Positions 18,872-27,437 of a stretch of DNA of 64,000 nt are shown piece by piece. Location of the stretch: positions 1-64,000 of the forward strand of contig JAOACY010000013.1 of assembly GCA_026417615.1 (NCBI GenBank), written 5' to 3'. Numbering within the stretch: position 1 is the stretch's first letter; every line of letters begins with the position of its first letter. The translations under genes were made by a program, and so were the position numbers. This DNA is from Clostridia bacterium (GTDB lineage: Bacteria; Bacillota; Clostridia; Acetivibrionales; JAFADI01). Below the pieces are notes generated by a model. That model was not told the origin of the DNA and made no database searches. It saw nothing but the letters and a program-made list of their open reading frames with translations.

Positions 18872-19867
18872 ATGTCTGTAAGGCTTGTTGAGGTGACAAG
18901 GTCGGGGATCGTAGAGAGCATTCACAATGGAGATATCGTAGTGGTAAACTCAAAAGGTGACATTCAATACTTGGTGGGAGATCCCCACCGCCTTACTTTT
19001 TTCCGTTCAACTGCAAAGCCTATTATTGCCGTGGCTGTTCTTCAAGGCGGTGTTGCGGAGAAATTCAACCTGGACCTCAAGGAGGTTGCAATAATAGCTT
19101 CTTCCCATAGCGGAGGGAAGGAGCATATAGAAGTCTTAAAAAGTATAATGCGCAAGACCGGCACAGACATAAGCATGCTGAAGTGCGGAATAAGAGAACC
19201 AACGGGAAAGGAAGAAGCCAGGGAATTAGCCAATGAAGGCTTAAAGCCTGATGAACTGCATTGCAACTGTTCCGGCAAGCATCTTGGAGTAATTGCCTTG
19301 GCAAAGGAAAAAGGGTTGGCGCAGGAGGATTACCACAAGATTGAGCATACAGTCCAACGCATTATAGAACAGGTTGTAGCCGACTTCTGCGGCGTAAGCA
19401 CTGAAAGCATGACAATAGGTGTTGATGGCTGCGGGGTTCCTGTTTATGGCATACCTTTGATTAATATGGCGCTTGCATATGCAAATTTGTGTGATGAAAG
19501 CTTCATGAAGGGAAAATACAGAAAGTCGCAGAAATATGTTATAGACTCAATGACAACCTATCCTGAAATGGTTGCCGGCAAGGGCAGATTGGATACGGCT
19601 CTTATGAAGCAGTACGGAGATAGAATTATAGGCAAGTTCGGAGCCGAAGGAGTATACTGTGCCGGTCTGATTGGGAAGGGCATTGGGGTTGCATTAAAAA
19701 TCGAGGATGGAAACAGCAGGGCTGTGCCGCCGGTGGTGGTTGAAACGCTTGTGCGGATAAAGGCTCTGACTTATGATGAGGCTGAACGGCTAAAGGAGTT
19801 CTGGAGGCCGGATGTGACCAACAACAGGGGTGAAAAGGTTGGAGAAATGAAAGCGGTGTGGATCTGA
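18872..19867 (+). CDS. Asparaginase II family protein
   Basis: A 331-residue protein of the type II asparaginase family (PF06089 type, unrelated to the classical L-asparaginases). It shows the conserved FFRSTAKP, IIASSHSG, and CNCSGKH segments, and GVDGCGVPVYGIPL in the middle. The family is annotated as hydrolysing asparagine to aspartate and ammonia; direct proof is limited. A CGGAGG site precedes ATG 18872. It is probably co-transcribed with the DUF2383 gene. Confidence 0.85.
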   Translation: MSVRLVEVTRSGIVESIHNGDIVVVNSKGDIQYLVGDPHRLTFFRSTAKPIIAVAVLQGGVAEKFNLDLKEVAIIASSHSGGKEHIEVLKSIMRKTGTDISMLKCGIREPTGKEEARELANEGLKPDELHCNCSGKHLGVIALAKEKGLAQEDYHKIEHTVQRIIEQVVADFCGVSTESMTIGVDGCGVPVYGIPLINMALAYANLCDESFMKGKYRKSQKYVIDSMTTYPEMVAGKGRLDTALMKQYGDRIIGKFGAEGVYCAGLIGKGIGVALKIEDGNSRAVPPVVVETLVRIKALTYDEAERLKEFWRPDVTNNRGEKVGEMKAVWI

Positions 19868-20173
19868 GGTACATACATGAGCTGTTGGGATGAAAGCAGC
19901 AATAGTCTTAATATAATCAAAATTCACTTGACGATATAATGGATCAATAATACAATTTTCCTAAATAGTCTTAGACCAAACGTATTCATCTATTAAATGA
20001 CTATAATTTCTTAGAAGAAATAATATGTGTGAGGAAAGCAGTTATCTCAAATACATTGCCAAAGACCGCTGCTTCGTGCGGCGGATTATTAGAAAAGCCT
20101 CTGAAGCTTAAATAAATTGATACTAATTTCTTGGGGAATATGGTAGGATAAATGCTAGAAGGGACGTGGAGAA
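19868..20173. other. 306-base gap with one hairpin, no gene seen
   Basis: No supported reading frame. A 7-bp hairpin with a UUCGU loop lies near 20070-20088 (CCGCTGC / GCGGCGG with one G-U pair). Short AT-rich stretches could hold the promoter of the frameshifted gene that follows. It marks the start of a patch (to about 21.6 kb) that looks less conserved than its surroundings. Confidence 0.4.
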
Positions 20174-20415
20174 ATGGAAGATAAATCATTTGAGCTTCTT
20201 ACAAAAATGTATTCTGAAATGACCGAACAATTTAAGGAAATTAATAAAAAGCTAGATGAAAAAGCAGATAAAAAAGATATTATTCGATTAGAGAATGAAA
20301 TTAATCCAAAAGTACAGGCGCTTTTGACGGATATAGGCAGCATACAGACATCTTAGAGAGAATTGAAAAAGAAGTATCAAAGCAGGAAGAGATTATCATG
20401 GGGCGTGTTAAATAA
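20174..20415 (+). pseudogene. Frameshifted coiled-coil protein gene
   Basis: The first 49 or so codons (from MEDKSFELLTKMYSEMTEQF to NEINPKVQAL) encode a charged coiled coil and then run into a stop at 20354-20356. Adding one T in the TTTT run at about 20318-20321 restores the frame and yields FDGYRQHTDILERIEKEVS and KQEEIIMGRVK, ending naturally at 20415. The restored protein of about 80 residues resembles a common clostridial coiled-coil family with FDGY...LEEIK...EIIRRIK-type endings, of unknown function. Either the gene is inactivated or there is a one-base sequencing error in the homopolymer. Confidence 0.75.
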
Positions 20416-20610
20416 CTAACCTACTGCCATTGCTGTTGCATAATAATCGGAGAAAAAGAGGAATTGTTCAAGGAGCCGCCGTCCATGCCGGCTCCTGAGT
20501 TATGGGCATCCAACGTCAAATAACAACGTGTTCACGCTTTGGGTGGCGGCCAAAAAGTGCATGTGGCAAATTATCTGAAGGATAAATATTCTTGTTGCTT
20601 ATGAGGTTTG
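20416..20610. other. Non-coding stretch with GC-rich hairpin
   Basis: GGAGCCG (20472-20478) pairs exactly with CGGCTCC (20489-20495) around a 10-base loop and is not followed by T residues. The following ~90 bases are more GC-rich than normal spacer but carry no frame longer than about 35 codons. It could be a relic of a lost gene or a structured RNA; nothing decides. Confidence 0.3.
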
Positions 20611-20940
20611 ATGTTTATGAGAACTCCAATTAAAGAGAATATATCTTTGAAGGGGTCTTTAGCAGGAGCGGCGGCTTTGTTTGCCATGTTCCATTTATTT
20701 CCTGGGGCGTTTGGCGAAACACCTGTCAATCTATTTGGTTTGGGTAGTGTAAATGGGTATAAGAACTACTTTATTAATATTTTAAGCTATTCATTGATAA
20801 ATGTTGTGATATTTGGAATAATAAGCCTATTTGTAAAAGAAAGGGTAAAATGTATATTGAGCTTTGCATTTGGCACATGTTTAATGGCAGTGATGTTAAC
20901 TGTTTTTATTTTCTTTTACTTTGAGATTTTTTGGAGGTAA
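20611..20940 (+). CDS. Small three-helix membrane protein, function unknown
   Basis: A 109-residue hydrophobic protein with about three membrane helices (near residues 15-35, 53-72 and 80-105). ATG 20611 is close to a weak AGG site; ATG 20617 is an alternative. Codon use is very AT-rich, unlike neighbouring core genes. Its stop codon is one base before the start of the next gene, which suggests a two-gene operon. I recognise no family. Confidence 0.55.
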   Translation: MFMRTPIKENISLKGSLAGAAALFAMFHLFPGAFGETPVNLFGLGSVNGYKNYFINILSYSLINVVIFGIISLFVKERVKCILSFAFGTCLMAVMLTVFIFFYFEIFWR

Positions 20941-20941
20941 A

Positions 20942-21574
20942 ATGAATAAGGATATAATAATATTGGCACTTGTTTGTATGGCTCTTATGGGGCTGTCTAG
21001 TATAGCTTATGCCGGAGATATTCCTGAATCGATAATGCTTGGTGAGCAAAAATCACTTTTAATAGGGGTTTTATCTGAAATAGACAGCAATTCTTGTACT
21101 GTAATACCAAAAACTATTTTAATGGGTGAAGTTGACACAAATCCGTTAATCATTCAAAGAATTGAAAGGTATTATGGAACAAGCGTTAAACCAAAGGTCG
21201 GGGATGTTATAGTAATAGTTTTAAAATATGATAATATGATTGATGATTTATGGGTTTTCAAAGCAACATCAGATGATTACAGGACATTAAAGCTTGTCAG
21301 TGAAAAATATGATATGGTGCAAAGGTACGAAAAATACATAAATAAAGGTAAGTATCAAGAAGCTCAAAATAAAATCAACACCAAATTAAATCATGAAGAA
21401 AAAAAGAATAATAGTATTGTAACAACTTCTGAAATACAAAGCAAAGAGAATGAAAGGGAAAATACAACTAAAGATAATAATTTCAGGAAATTCAACTTGG
21501 CACCGATTGTTCTAATTATTCTTATTGTGTTTATTGGGGCAGCAGGATTGTATTTAAGAAAACGGCTTCATTAA
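20942..21574 (+). CDS. Exported, C-terminally anchored protein, function unknown
   Basis: A 210-residue protein with a signal peptide (residues ~1-24, ending ...GLSSIAYA before GD), an external beta-rich domain (about 25-115), a polar, charged stalk (about 120-180) and a C-terminal membrane helix (LAPIVLIILIVFIGAAGLYL) followed by Arg/Lys residues. This is a type I membrane topology. ATG 20942 follows GGAGG at 20933-20937. It seems to form an operon with the small membrane protein before it. No family recognised. Confidence 0.65.
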   Translation: MNKDIIILALVCMALMGLSSIAYAGDIPESIMLGEQKSLLIGVLSEIDSNSCTVIPKTILMGEVDTNPLIIQRIERYYGTSVKPKVGDVIVIVLKYDNMIDDLWVFKATSDDYRTLKLVSEKYDMVQRYEKYINKGKYQEAQNKINTKLNHEEKKNNSIVTTSEIQSKENERENTTKDNNFRKFNLAPIVLIILIVFIGAAGLYLRKRLH

Positions 21575-21591
21575 AAACCGTTTTCTTAGAT
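21556..21591 (+). terminator. Hairpin overlapping the end of the exported-protein gene
   Basis: AAGAAAACGG at 21556-21565 pairs exactly with CCGTTTTCTT at 21578-21587; the stop codon lies in the loop. The second arm itself is T-rich, but no separate T-run follows. Confidence 0.6.
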
Positions 21592-21646
21592 AACCCGTTA
21601 GATTTAAACATGACAGCCAAAAGCACCGCTGTCCAATTAATGCACT

Positions 21647-22591
21647 TTACTTCTTTTCCATACTCTTTTCGAGTAATTGTATATTAGACATGGCAACCCT
21701 TCCCTTTATGTCTACCAAAGGCTGGTTCTTTTCCCTAACCACCTTTTCCAGCTCCATTACGGAAAAGTCAAGCTTGCTTGCGTTTTCCTGCTGCTCCTTG
21801 GGTATAGTGTTCTTGAGAATTGACCATGAAGATTTGAGGTTTCCAATATCTGAATCAGCTTGAACCCAGTTTGCTGTCATCGCATTAAGCATTGCATTTC
21901 TTGTATAGTGCCTTACCCGCTTGATTTCAGGAGAAGTACTGGTCCTGTAAAGCGAATAAAAGTCCGGGATATAGGCATAAAGATAACTTGCCGCCAGGAG
22001 TGTGTTTGTTTTGTTTTTACCTATTATAGTATTGGTTAGGCTGTTCAGACCTGTACTGAAGCTTTCCAAAAGCTGCCTGTTTGCACCTTGCTTCACAGCC
22101 ATGGGCATATATGAATTCCACTGGTAATGCAGACTGTTTACTAAAGGTGTGAGCATATCCATTGGATCCTGGGGCTGAGCCTGCTGCTTGGGCTGCTTTT
22201 GCTGCGTGTCCTGTTCAGCTTTCTCTTCTTTGCCTCCGTCGATGCTGCCTTCCTTATTTTTGCTTTCTCCTTCACCATCGGCAGATTCTTCATTTTTTTT
22301 CTTATTTGAGCTTTCTTGATTTTTATCTTGCTGTCCACCACCTTGGCCCTGCATGCCCTGAGGCTGCTTGCCGCCTTTTTCTTCTGCTCCTTCATCTACT
22401 GCAGCCGGACCATTTAGGGTCTTGAAAATGTTTTCTATGCTTGCTTCAATTGATTTTAGCTGCTCTGGCACCTTTTCTGACTGTTGCTCTGTCTGAACCT
22501 GCTGCTGCTGAAATTCCTGGTTTTGCCCTTTCTGACTGCATCCGCATATAATCAAGGTGAATATTGCGATTATAATAATAATATTCTTCAT
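21647..22591 (-). CDS. Lipoprotein with Gln/Lys/Glu-rich low-complexity region
   Basis: A 314-residue lipoprotein: hydrophobic signal MKNIIIIIAIFTLIICGC with a lipobox (cysteine about residue 18), then a polar low-complexity region rich in Q, K, E and G (about 20-145), then a helical domain (about 150-310) with NSLHYQWNSYMP and a long set of amphipathic helices. Probably attached to the outer face of the membrane. The ATG at 22591 is 14 bases from a GGAGGG site, a little far; an upstream TTG at 22612 overlaps that site. The function is unknown. Confidence 0.65.
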   Translation of the reverse strand: MKNIIIIIAIFTLIICGCSQKGQNQEFQQQQVQTEQQSEKVPEQLKSIEASIENIFKTLNGPAAVDEGAEEKGGKQPQGMQGQGGGQQDKNQESSNKKKNEESADGEGESKNKEGSIDGGKEEKAEQDTQQKQPKQQAQPQDPMDMLTPLVNSLHYQWNSYMPMAVKQGANRQLLESFSTGLNSLTNTIIGKNKTNTLLAASYLYAYIPDFYSLYRTSTSPEIKRVRHYTRNAMLNAMTANWVQADSDIGNLKSSWSILKNTIPKEQQENASKLDFSVMELEKVVREKNQPLVDIKGRVAMSNIQLLEKSMEKK

Positions 22592-22743
22592 AAAATCTGC
22601 ATTGCCCTCCAATTTAGTTATTCAAACAATATTAGTATTTCTTTAAGATTGTATATAATACCGAATATGAAGAAATTACATAAAGGATTTTAGAGATTTA
22701 CGTCAAATTTATTATGTAAATATCATTGGGAGGAAGTAAAAAG

Positions 22744-23049
22744 ATGGCGGTATTGGTCAACCTGTGGTCAGGGAGAAACGGGGAAATAAAGAGATTTTTG
22801 GAAAGATATTATCAGAAGCATATTAAAATGGATGAGGATGTCGGACAGTGGATTTATATTTATAATAAGCCCCTGGAGGCTATTGATATCATGACTGCCC
22901 TAATAGACAACAGCGACAAGTACAATATTTCTCTTTGCATACAGGTTGATAAGGGAGATATACATTCGGTGACTCCTGAAAACTGCAATGACATAATAAA
23001 AGCTCTTATGTATCTTTACTATGAAGAAAAGCCTGAGGTTACATACTAG
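22744..23049 (+). CDS. Conserved small protein of unknown function
   Basis: A 101-residue soluble protein with alternating strands and helices (AVLVNLWSGRNGEIKRFLERYY at the start, then an acidic middle). ATG 22744 follows GGGAGG with 10-base spacing; an in-frame ATG-like start at 22726 lies upstream of that site. It stands alone, with a hairpin downstream. I do not recognise the family. Confidence 0.6.
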   Translation: MAVLVNLWSGRNGEIKRFLERYYQKHIKMDEDVGQWIYIYNKPLEAIDIMTALIDNSDKYNISLCIQVDKGDIHSVTPENCNDIIKALMYLYYEEKPEVTY

Positions 23050-23150
23050 TCATGAGATTCTGCAGATTTCTGTGAAAAGAGTTCAATTAAGCTTGAGTAT
23101 CAAGAGGTATTGGTGTCTGAAATCAATCAAATGATAATTTATAAATAATC

Positions 23151-23180
23151 ACGTCACTTATAAAAAATGTGGCGTTTTTC
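23151..23180 (+). terminator. Terminator after the 101-residue protein gene
   Basis: ACGTCAC pairs with GTGGCGT (one G-U pair) around an A-rich loop, followed by TTTTTC. Confidence 0.6.
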
Positions 23181-23285
23181 TTTATGCATAAAATACTTCA
23201 AAAAATTACAAATAACTGCATACCTGTTTTTTCAGATTGAGGTATAATTAAATAAAAATAATCATTATGATTTGCGGAGGATTAT

Positions 23286-24344
23286 ATGTTATTGCAGCAA
23301 GCATTGGATTCTATCGGAGACCTTCATAAAGACTTGATGGACAAAGCCCAGGCAAGGCTGGACAACCTGACAAAGCCAATCGGCAGCTTGGGAAGGCTTG
23401 AAGAAATTGTAAAACAGCTGGTTGGAATTACAGGTGATTTGAACCCTGTTGTTGATAAAAAAACGGTAATAATCATGTGCGCGGACAATGGAGTTGTAGA
23501 AGAAGGGGTAACACAGACAACCAAGGATGTTACAGCTACTGTTACAAGGAATTTCACAAAAGGCTTTACAGGGATAAATGTACTTTCCAGGCATGCCAAT
23601 TCAGATATTCTGATTGTTGATATCGGTGTTGATGCTGATTTGGGTTGTGAAGGGATAATGGATTGCAAAGTGAGAAGGGGTACATGGAATATTGCAAAGG
23701 GGCCTGCCATGACAAGGGAGGAAGCAATAAAATGCATTGAAACAGGCATAAATATTGTTGGTGATCTTAAAAAGCAGGGTATTAATATGCTTGGGACAGG
23801 CGAAATGGGAATAGGAAACACAACAACCAGCAGCGCTATTGCAATTGTTCTGACGGACAGCCCTGTCGAGGAGATGGTTGGCAGAGGCGCAGGATTAACG
23901 TCTGAGGGGCTGCAAAGAAAAATAAGTGTGGTAAGAAAAGCAATCGAAGTAAATAAACCGGACAAAAATGACCCTATAGATGTGCTGGCGAAATTGGGCG
24001 GCTTTGATATTGCAGGGTTGGTTGGCTGTTATCTGGGCGCCGCGGCTTACAGGCTGCCTATTCTAATAGATGGCTTTATATCGGCAGCGGCAGCTTTGAT
24101 TGCTGTTAATATAAAGCGTGAGGCAAAGAATTACATTTTTCCTTCTCATGGTTCTGCAGAACCAGGTACAGGCGCTATAATGAAGGCTCTTGGCCTCCAG
24201 CCCATGTTGAATCTTGGAATGCGTCTGGGAGAAGGGACGGGGGCAGCCCTTGCCTTCCATATCATAGATGCGGCTGTTGCTGCATACCGGGAAATGGGAA
24301 CCTTCCAGGATGCTCAAGTGGAGAAGTACATACCGCTAAAATAA
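23286..24344 (+). CDS. cobT: Nicotinate-nucleotide:dimethylbenzimidazole phosphoribosyltransferase
   Basis: CobT activates the lower-ligand base of cobamides by transferring phosphoribose from nicotinate mononucleotide. The 352-residue product is the usual length and has the conserved KPIGSLGRLE opening, the GEMGIGNTTTSSA loop (near residue 175), GRGAGL, and LGEGTGAALAF near the C terminus, with the catalytic glutamate. It is followed 16 bases later by a corrinoid-protein activator, so the pair is probably one transcript devoted to corrinoid use. No cobalamin riboswitch is visible upstream. Confidence 0.96.
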   Translation: MLLQQALDSIGDLHKDLMDKAQARLDNLTKPIGSLGRLEEIVKQLVGITGDLNPVVDKKTVIIMCADNGVVEEGVTQTTKDVTATVTRNFTKGFTGINVLSRHANSDILIVDIGVDADLGCEGIMDCKVRRGTWNIAKGPAMTREEAIKCIETGINIVGDLKKQGINMLGTGEMGIGNTTTSSAIAIVLTDSPVEEMVGRGAGLTSEGLQRKISVVRKAIEVNKPDKNDPIDVLAKLGGFDIAGLVGCYLGAAAYRLPILIDGFISAAAALIAVNIKREAKNYIFPSHGSAEPGTGAIMKALGLQPMLNLGMRLGEGTGAALAFHIIDAAVAAYREMGTFQDAQVEKYIPLK

Positions 24345-24360
24345 TAGGAGGAGTTATCAT

Positions 24361-26175
24361 ATGGCTTATAATGTTAGAATGTTCGCAAATCGGACAGTAA
24401 AGGAATATAAAGTTGAAGAGGGAACCAATCTTCTAAGTTTTTTAAGAAAACAGAAGGCGGATGTCAGCGCTCCTTGCGGAGGAAAGGGAACCTGCGGGAA
24501 ATGCAGGGTGAAAGTGGAAGGGATAAAAGCCGAACCATCAGAGAAGGAAAGCAAGCTTTTGGGGGAAAAATGGCTTTCTAGAGGCTACAGGCTCGCCTGC
24601 TGCAATAAAATCGAATCAAACCTTGATGTTTACATAGATGACATGGAAGGAAAGGCTAGTATTGTTACTCAAGCAAAAGAGAGGGAAGTCAAGCTTGAAC
24701 CTATAGTTGCAAAAAAGTATGTTGAGCTTGCGGTTCCTGATATAGGCGATCAGAAATCGGATTTTGAGAGAATTATGGATACTGACAGTTATAAATCTGT
24801 AGTTTCTGCAGATTTCCTGAGAGGATTGCCGGAAACCCTTAGAAAAAGTGACTTTAAAGTGACATGCGTTGATATAGATAAAAAAATTATTGCTGTTGAG
24901 GCCGGGAATACAGTAAATGTTTCCTATGGGCTTGCAGTTGATATCGGAACAACAACAATTGCGGCATACCTGATTGATATGAATTCCGGAAAACGGGCGG
25001 GAGTGTATTCTGTTCTAAATCCTCAGAGACAATTTGGAGCGGATGTGATATCGAGAATAAATTATACTATGGAAAGCAAAAACGGCCTGGGAGAATTGCA
25101 CAAGTCAATTGCAGATTGCATTAACAAAATAGTAAGGTATTTTACAAGCAGCCTTGGCATCAAACGCAGCAGCATATATGCCGTAACCTTTGCGGGAAAC
25201 ACTACCATGATGCACTTTCTGATGAAGGTTTCCGCAAAAAATATTTCTGTGTCACCATTTATTCCGGTAACCACAAGACTCCATAAATTTAAGGCGTCCG
25301 AGCTTGGAATCAGAATTAATCCCAATGGCTTTGCCTTTGTGCTGCCTGGCGTTTCGGCCTATATCGGAGCTGATACTGTAGCGGCCGTGCTTTCTAGCGG
25401 CATGTATAAAAGTGAAAAGATAACTCTTTTGATAGATCTCGGCACCAACGGTGAAATTGTACTTGGCAGCAGCAAATGGATGTTCGCGTGTTCTGCTGCA
25501 GCAGGTCCGGCATTTGAAGGGGCAAATATAAGAAACGGAATGGGCGGTGTTGAGGGAGCTATTGACAAAATCAGCTTCAGCCCGGAAATCAAGTTCAGTA
25601 CAATAGGGGGGAAAAAGGCCAGAGGCATATGCGGCTCGGGTGTGGTGGACGCTATTGCAGGTCTGATTTCAGAAGGCATTATTGATGAAACAGGAAGGCT
25701 GCTTCCGGAAGATGAAGCTGCGACACCCAGAGAGGATCTGAAAAAAAGAATAACAACAATTGATGGCATGACTGCCTTTGTTCTTTCGGGATTGAAGAAG
25801 GGAGAGGCTGACATTGCCATTACCCAGAAGGATGTGCGCGAGCTTCAGAATGCCAAGGCAGCCATAGCAGCCGGCATAAGAATTCTTGTTTCAAAGGCGG
25901 GAATAAGGATGGAGGATATTGACAGGGTGTACCTGGCCGGTGGCTTTGGAAGCTATATCAATATTGACAGCGCCCTAAGAATAGGCCTGATACCCATAGA
26001 ACTGAAGGAGAAGATAGAAGCCATTGGTAACGCCGCCGGATCAGGAGCGGTTGAAGGTCTGATATCCGCAAGACTTCTTAAAAAGACGGAAGAGATAAAG
26101 GATAGGATAAAGTATGTAGAGCTCTCCGGTGAACCGGCATTTATGAATGAGTATGTTGAATGCATGATGTTTTAG
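24361..26175 (+). CDS. Corrinoid-protein reductive activator (RACE/RamA-like, DUF4445)
   Basis: A 604-residue protein joining an amino-terminal [2Fe-2S] ferredoxin domain (cysteines 39, 45 and 48 in CGGKGTCGKC and a later one in RLACC near 78) to a linker and an ASKHA-type ATPase/DUF4445 domain (from about residue 195: VDIGTTTIAAYLID, DLGTNGEIVLG, GSGVVDAIAG, LAGGFGSYIN). Such proteins use ATP to reduce the inactive cob(II)amide of methyltransferase corrinoid proteins. A cognate methyltransferase or corrinoid protein is not in this window. Tight linkage to cobT supports the corrinoid role. Confidence 0.9.
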   Translation: MAYNVRMFANRTVKEYKVEEGTNLLSFLRKQKADVSAPCGGKGTCGKCRVKVEGIKAEPSEKESKLLGEKWLSRGYRLACCNKIESNLDVYIDDMEGKASIVTQAKEREVKLEPIVAKKYVELAVPDIGDQKSDFERIMDTDSYKSVVSADFLRGLPETLRKSDFKVTCVDIDKKIIAVEAGNTVNVSYGLAVDIGTTTIAAYLIDMNSGKRAGVYSVLNPQRQFGADVISRINYTMESKNGLGELHKSIADCINKIVRYFTSSLGIKRSSIYAVTFAGNTTMMHFLMKVSAKNISVSPFIPVTTRLHKFKASELGIRINPNGFAFVLPGVSAYIGADTVAAVLSSGMYKSEKITLLIDLGTNGEIVLGSSKWMFACSAAAGPAFEGANIRNGMGGVEGAIDKISFSPEIKFSTIGGKKARGICGSGVVDAIAGLISEGIIDETGRLLPEDEAATPREDLKKRITTIDGMTAFVLSGLKKGEADIAITQKDVRELQNAKAAIAAGIRILVSKAGIRMEDIDRVYLAGGFGSYINIDSALRIGLIPIELKEKIEAIGNAAGSGAVEGLISARLLKKTEEIKDRIKYVELSGEPAFMNEYVECMMF

Positions 26176-26252
26176 GCATAAAAAAAGGACTTTTTTAATT
26201 TTTGGAGAATATTCATATTAATTATCATAATAGTGTTCATGGAGGAATAAGT

Positions 26253-26792
26253 TTGGAGAGTATAAATCATAATTCCAAAAAATGCAGCTTTTGCGGCGAA
26301 GATATACGCTATGACGCAAAACGCTGTCCATACTGCGGCAGCCTTACAAGCTTAAGTCCCGAAACTGAAGCTTTACGGACTGTATACGAAATAAATGCGG
26401 ATGCATCAGCTGTTTTAAATGAAGCGGCAGATGAGGTGATAAATTCGGCTGGAGAGGATTTGGAAGACAATCCCTACAAACGCCGGGAGCCAAACTTCGT
26501 AATGGTTGGCAACCCGTACGATTATACACAAGAACAACAGATAGCTCCAAAACATAAGGCGAAGGCGTTGAGCAACGGGAAAAAGGTTTTCCTTACTGCG
26601 CTCAGCACAATAATTCCCGGATTCGGACAGCTGGCGGGCTTGATTGCAGCAATTGTTTTCCTGAATTCGGATGAGGATGAGGACAGAAAGTCCTTTGGGC
26701 AAGCGCTAATGGTTTCTTCGCTTATTGTTTTTGCAATAAACCTGTTTGTTTTTTTAGCTGCAGCTCTGATTTTTGCATCAGTTCCAAGATGA
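26253..26792 (+). CDS. Zinc-ribbon membrane protein
   Basis: A 179-residue protein with an N-terminal zinc ribbon (CSFCGEDIRYDAKRCPYCGS, residues ~10-29), an acidic linker, and two C-terminal hydrophobic segments (about 115-133 and 148-175). TTG 26253 is chosen because GGAGG at 26241-26245 is well placed; an upstream in-frame start at 26202 has no site. Its role is unknown; zinc-ribbon membrane proteins of this kind often have regulatory or assembly roles. It precedes the folate enzyme gene. Confidence 0.7.
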   Translation: MESINHNSKKCSFCGEDIRYDAKRCPYCGSLTSLSPETEALRTVYEINADASAVLNEAADEVINSAGEDLEDNPYKRREPNFVMVGNPYDYTQEQQIAPKHKAKALSNGKKVFLTALSTIIPGFGQLAGLIAAIVFLNSDEDEDRKSFGQALMVSSLIVFAINLFVFLAAALIFASVPR

Positions 26793-26828
26793 AAGCAAAT
26801 GTATAATTTTAACATTTATTAAAGACTA

Positions 26829-27425
26829 ATGTGGAATGAATTTATATTTAACGATAAAAGCCTCATAAGAAAAGCGGCTCTAAAAAAGAGAAGCAGATTG
26901 GTTGAAGAAGAAGCAATTCAAAAAAGCGGGATAATAACATCAAAGCTATTAGCCTTACAGGAGTTTAACCGCTCTGATGTTATTATGTGCTACATGGATT
27001 TTAGAAATGAGGTCAGAACAGGAGATTTCAATTTCCAGTGCATCAAATGCGGAAAGCGGCTTGCTTTGCCGAAGATAATCCGGCATGACGGAAAATTCGG
27101 AGCTATGGTGGCCGTTGATGTGACAGACTGCGCTGATGATTTTGAGGTTTGCGCATTCGGGATTCTTGAGCCCAGAAAAGGCAGCGGAAAGGTCATAATG
27201 CCTTCAGAAATAGACATGGTTATAGTTCCGGGCGTAGCCTTTGATGTCTCAAGGTTCAGAATGGGCTACGGAGGAGGCTTCTATGACAGCTTTCTAAAAC
27301 AGGTCAGAGCTGATTGCGTGAAGGTGGGAATAGCTTTTGAGCTTCAGATTTTAGAAGAACTACCTGTTGAGCCCCATGATATCAGGCTTGACATGATTGT
27401 TACGGAGAGCAGAATAATAATTTGA
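26829..27425 (+). CDS. 5-formyltetrahydrofolate cyclo-ligase
   Basis: This enzyme converts 5-formyl-THF to 5,10-methenyl-THF with ATP, returning the storage form of folate to the one-carbon pool. The 198-residue product has the amino-terminal KAALKKRSRL helix and the family signature MGYGGGFYD near residue 147, followed by VGIAFELQ. The ribosome site is weak. It is followed 12 bases later by the CPBP protease gene. Confidence 0.92.
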   Translation: MWNEFIFNDKSLIRKAALKKRSRLVEEEAIQKSGIITSKLLALQEFNRSDVIMCYMDFRNEVRTGDFNFQCIKCGKRLALPKIIRHDGKFGAMVAVDVTDCADDFEVCAFGILEPRKGSGKVIMPSEIDMVIVPGVAFDVSRFRMGYGGGFYDSFLKQVRADCVKVGIAFELQILEELPVEPHDIRLDMIVTESRIII

Positions 27426-27437
27426 GAGGACAATAGT

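Noticed and set aside
20472-20495. GGAGCCG/CGGCTCC hairpin as terminator
   Set aside because: No T-run follows; kept only as a hairpin of unknown role.
20942-20975. TTGGCAC-type sigma-54 promoter inside the exported-protein gene
   Set aside because: The -12 part (TTGC) is absent at correct spacing and the site is within coding sequence.
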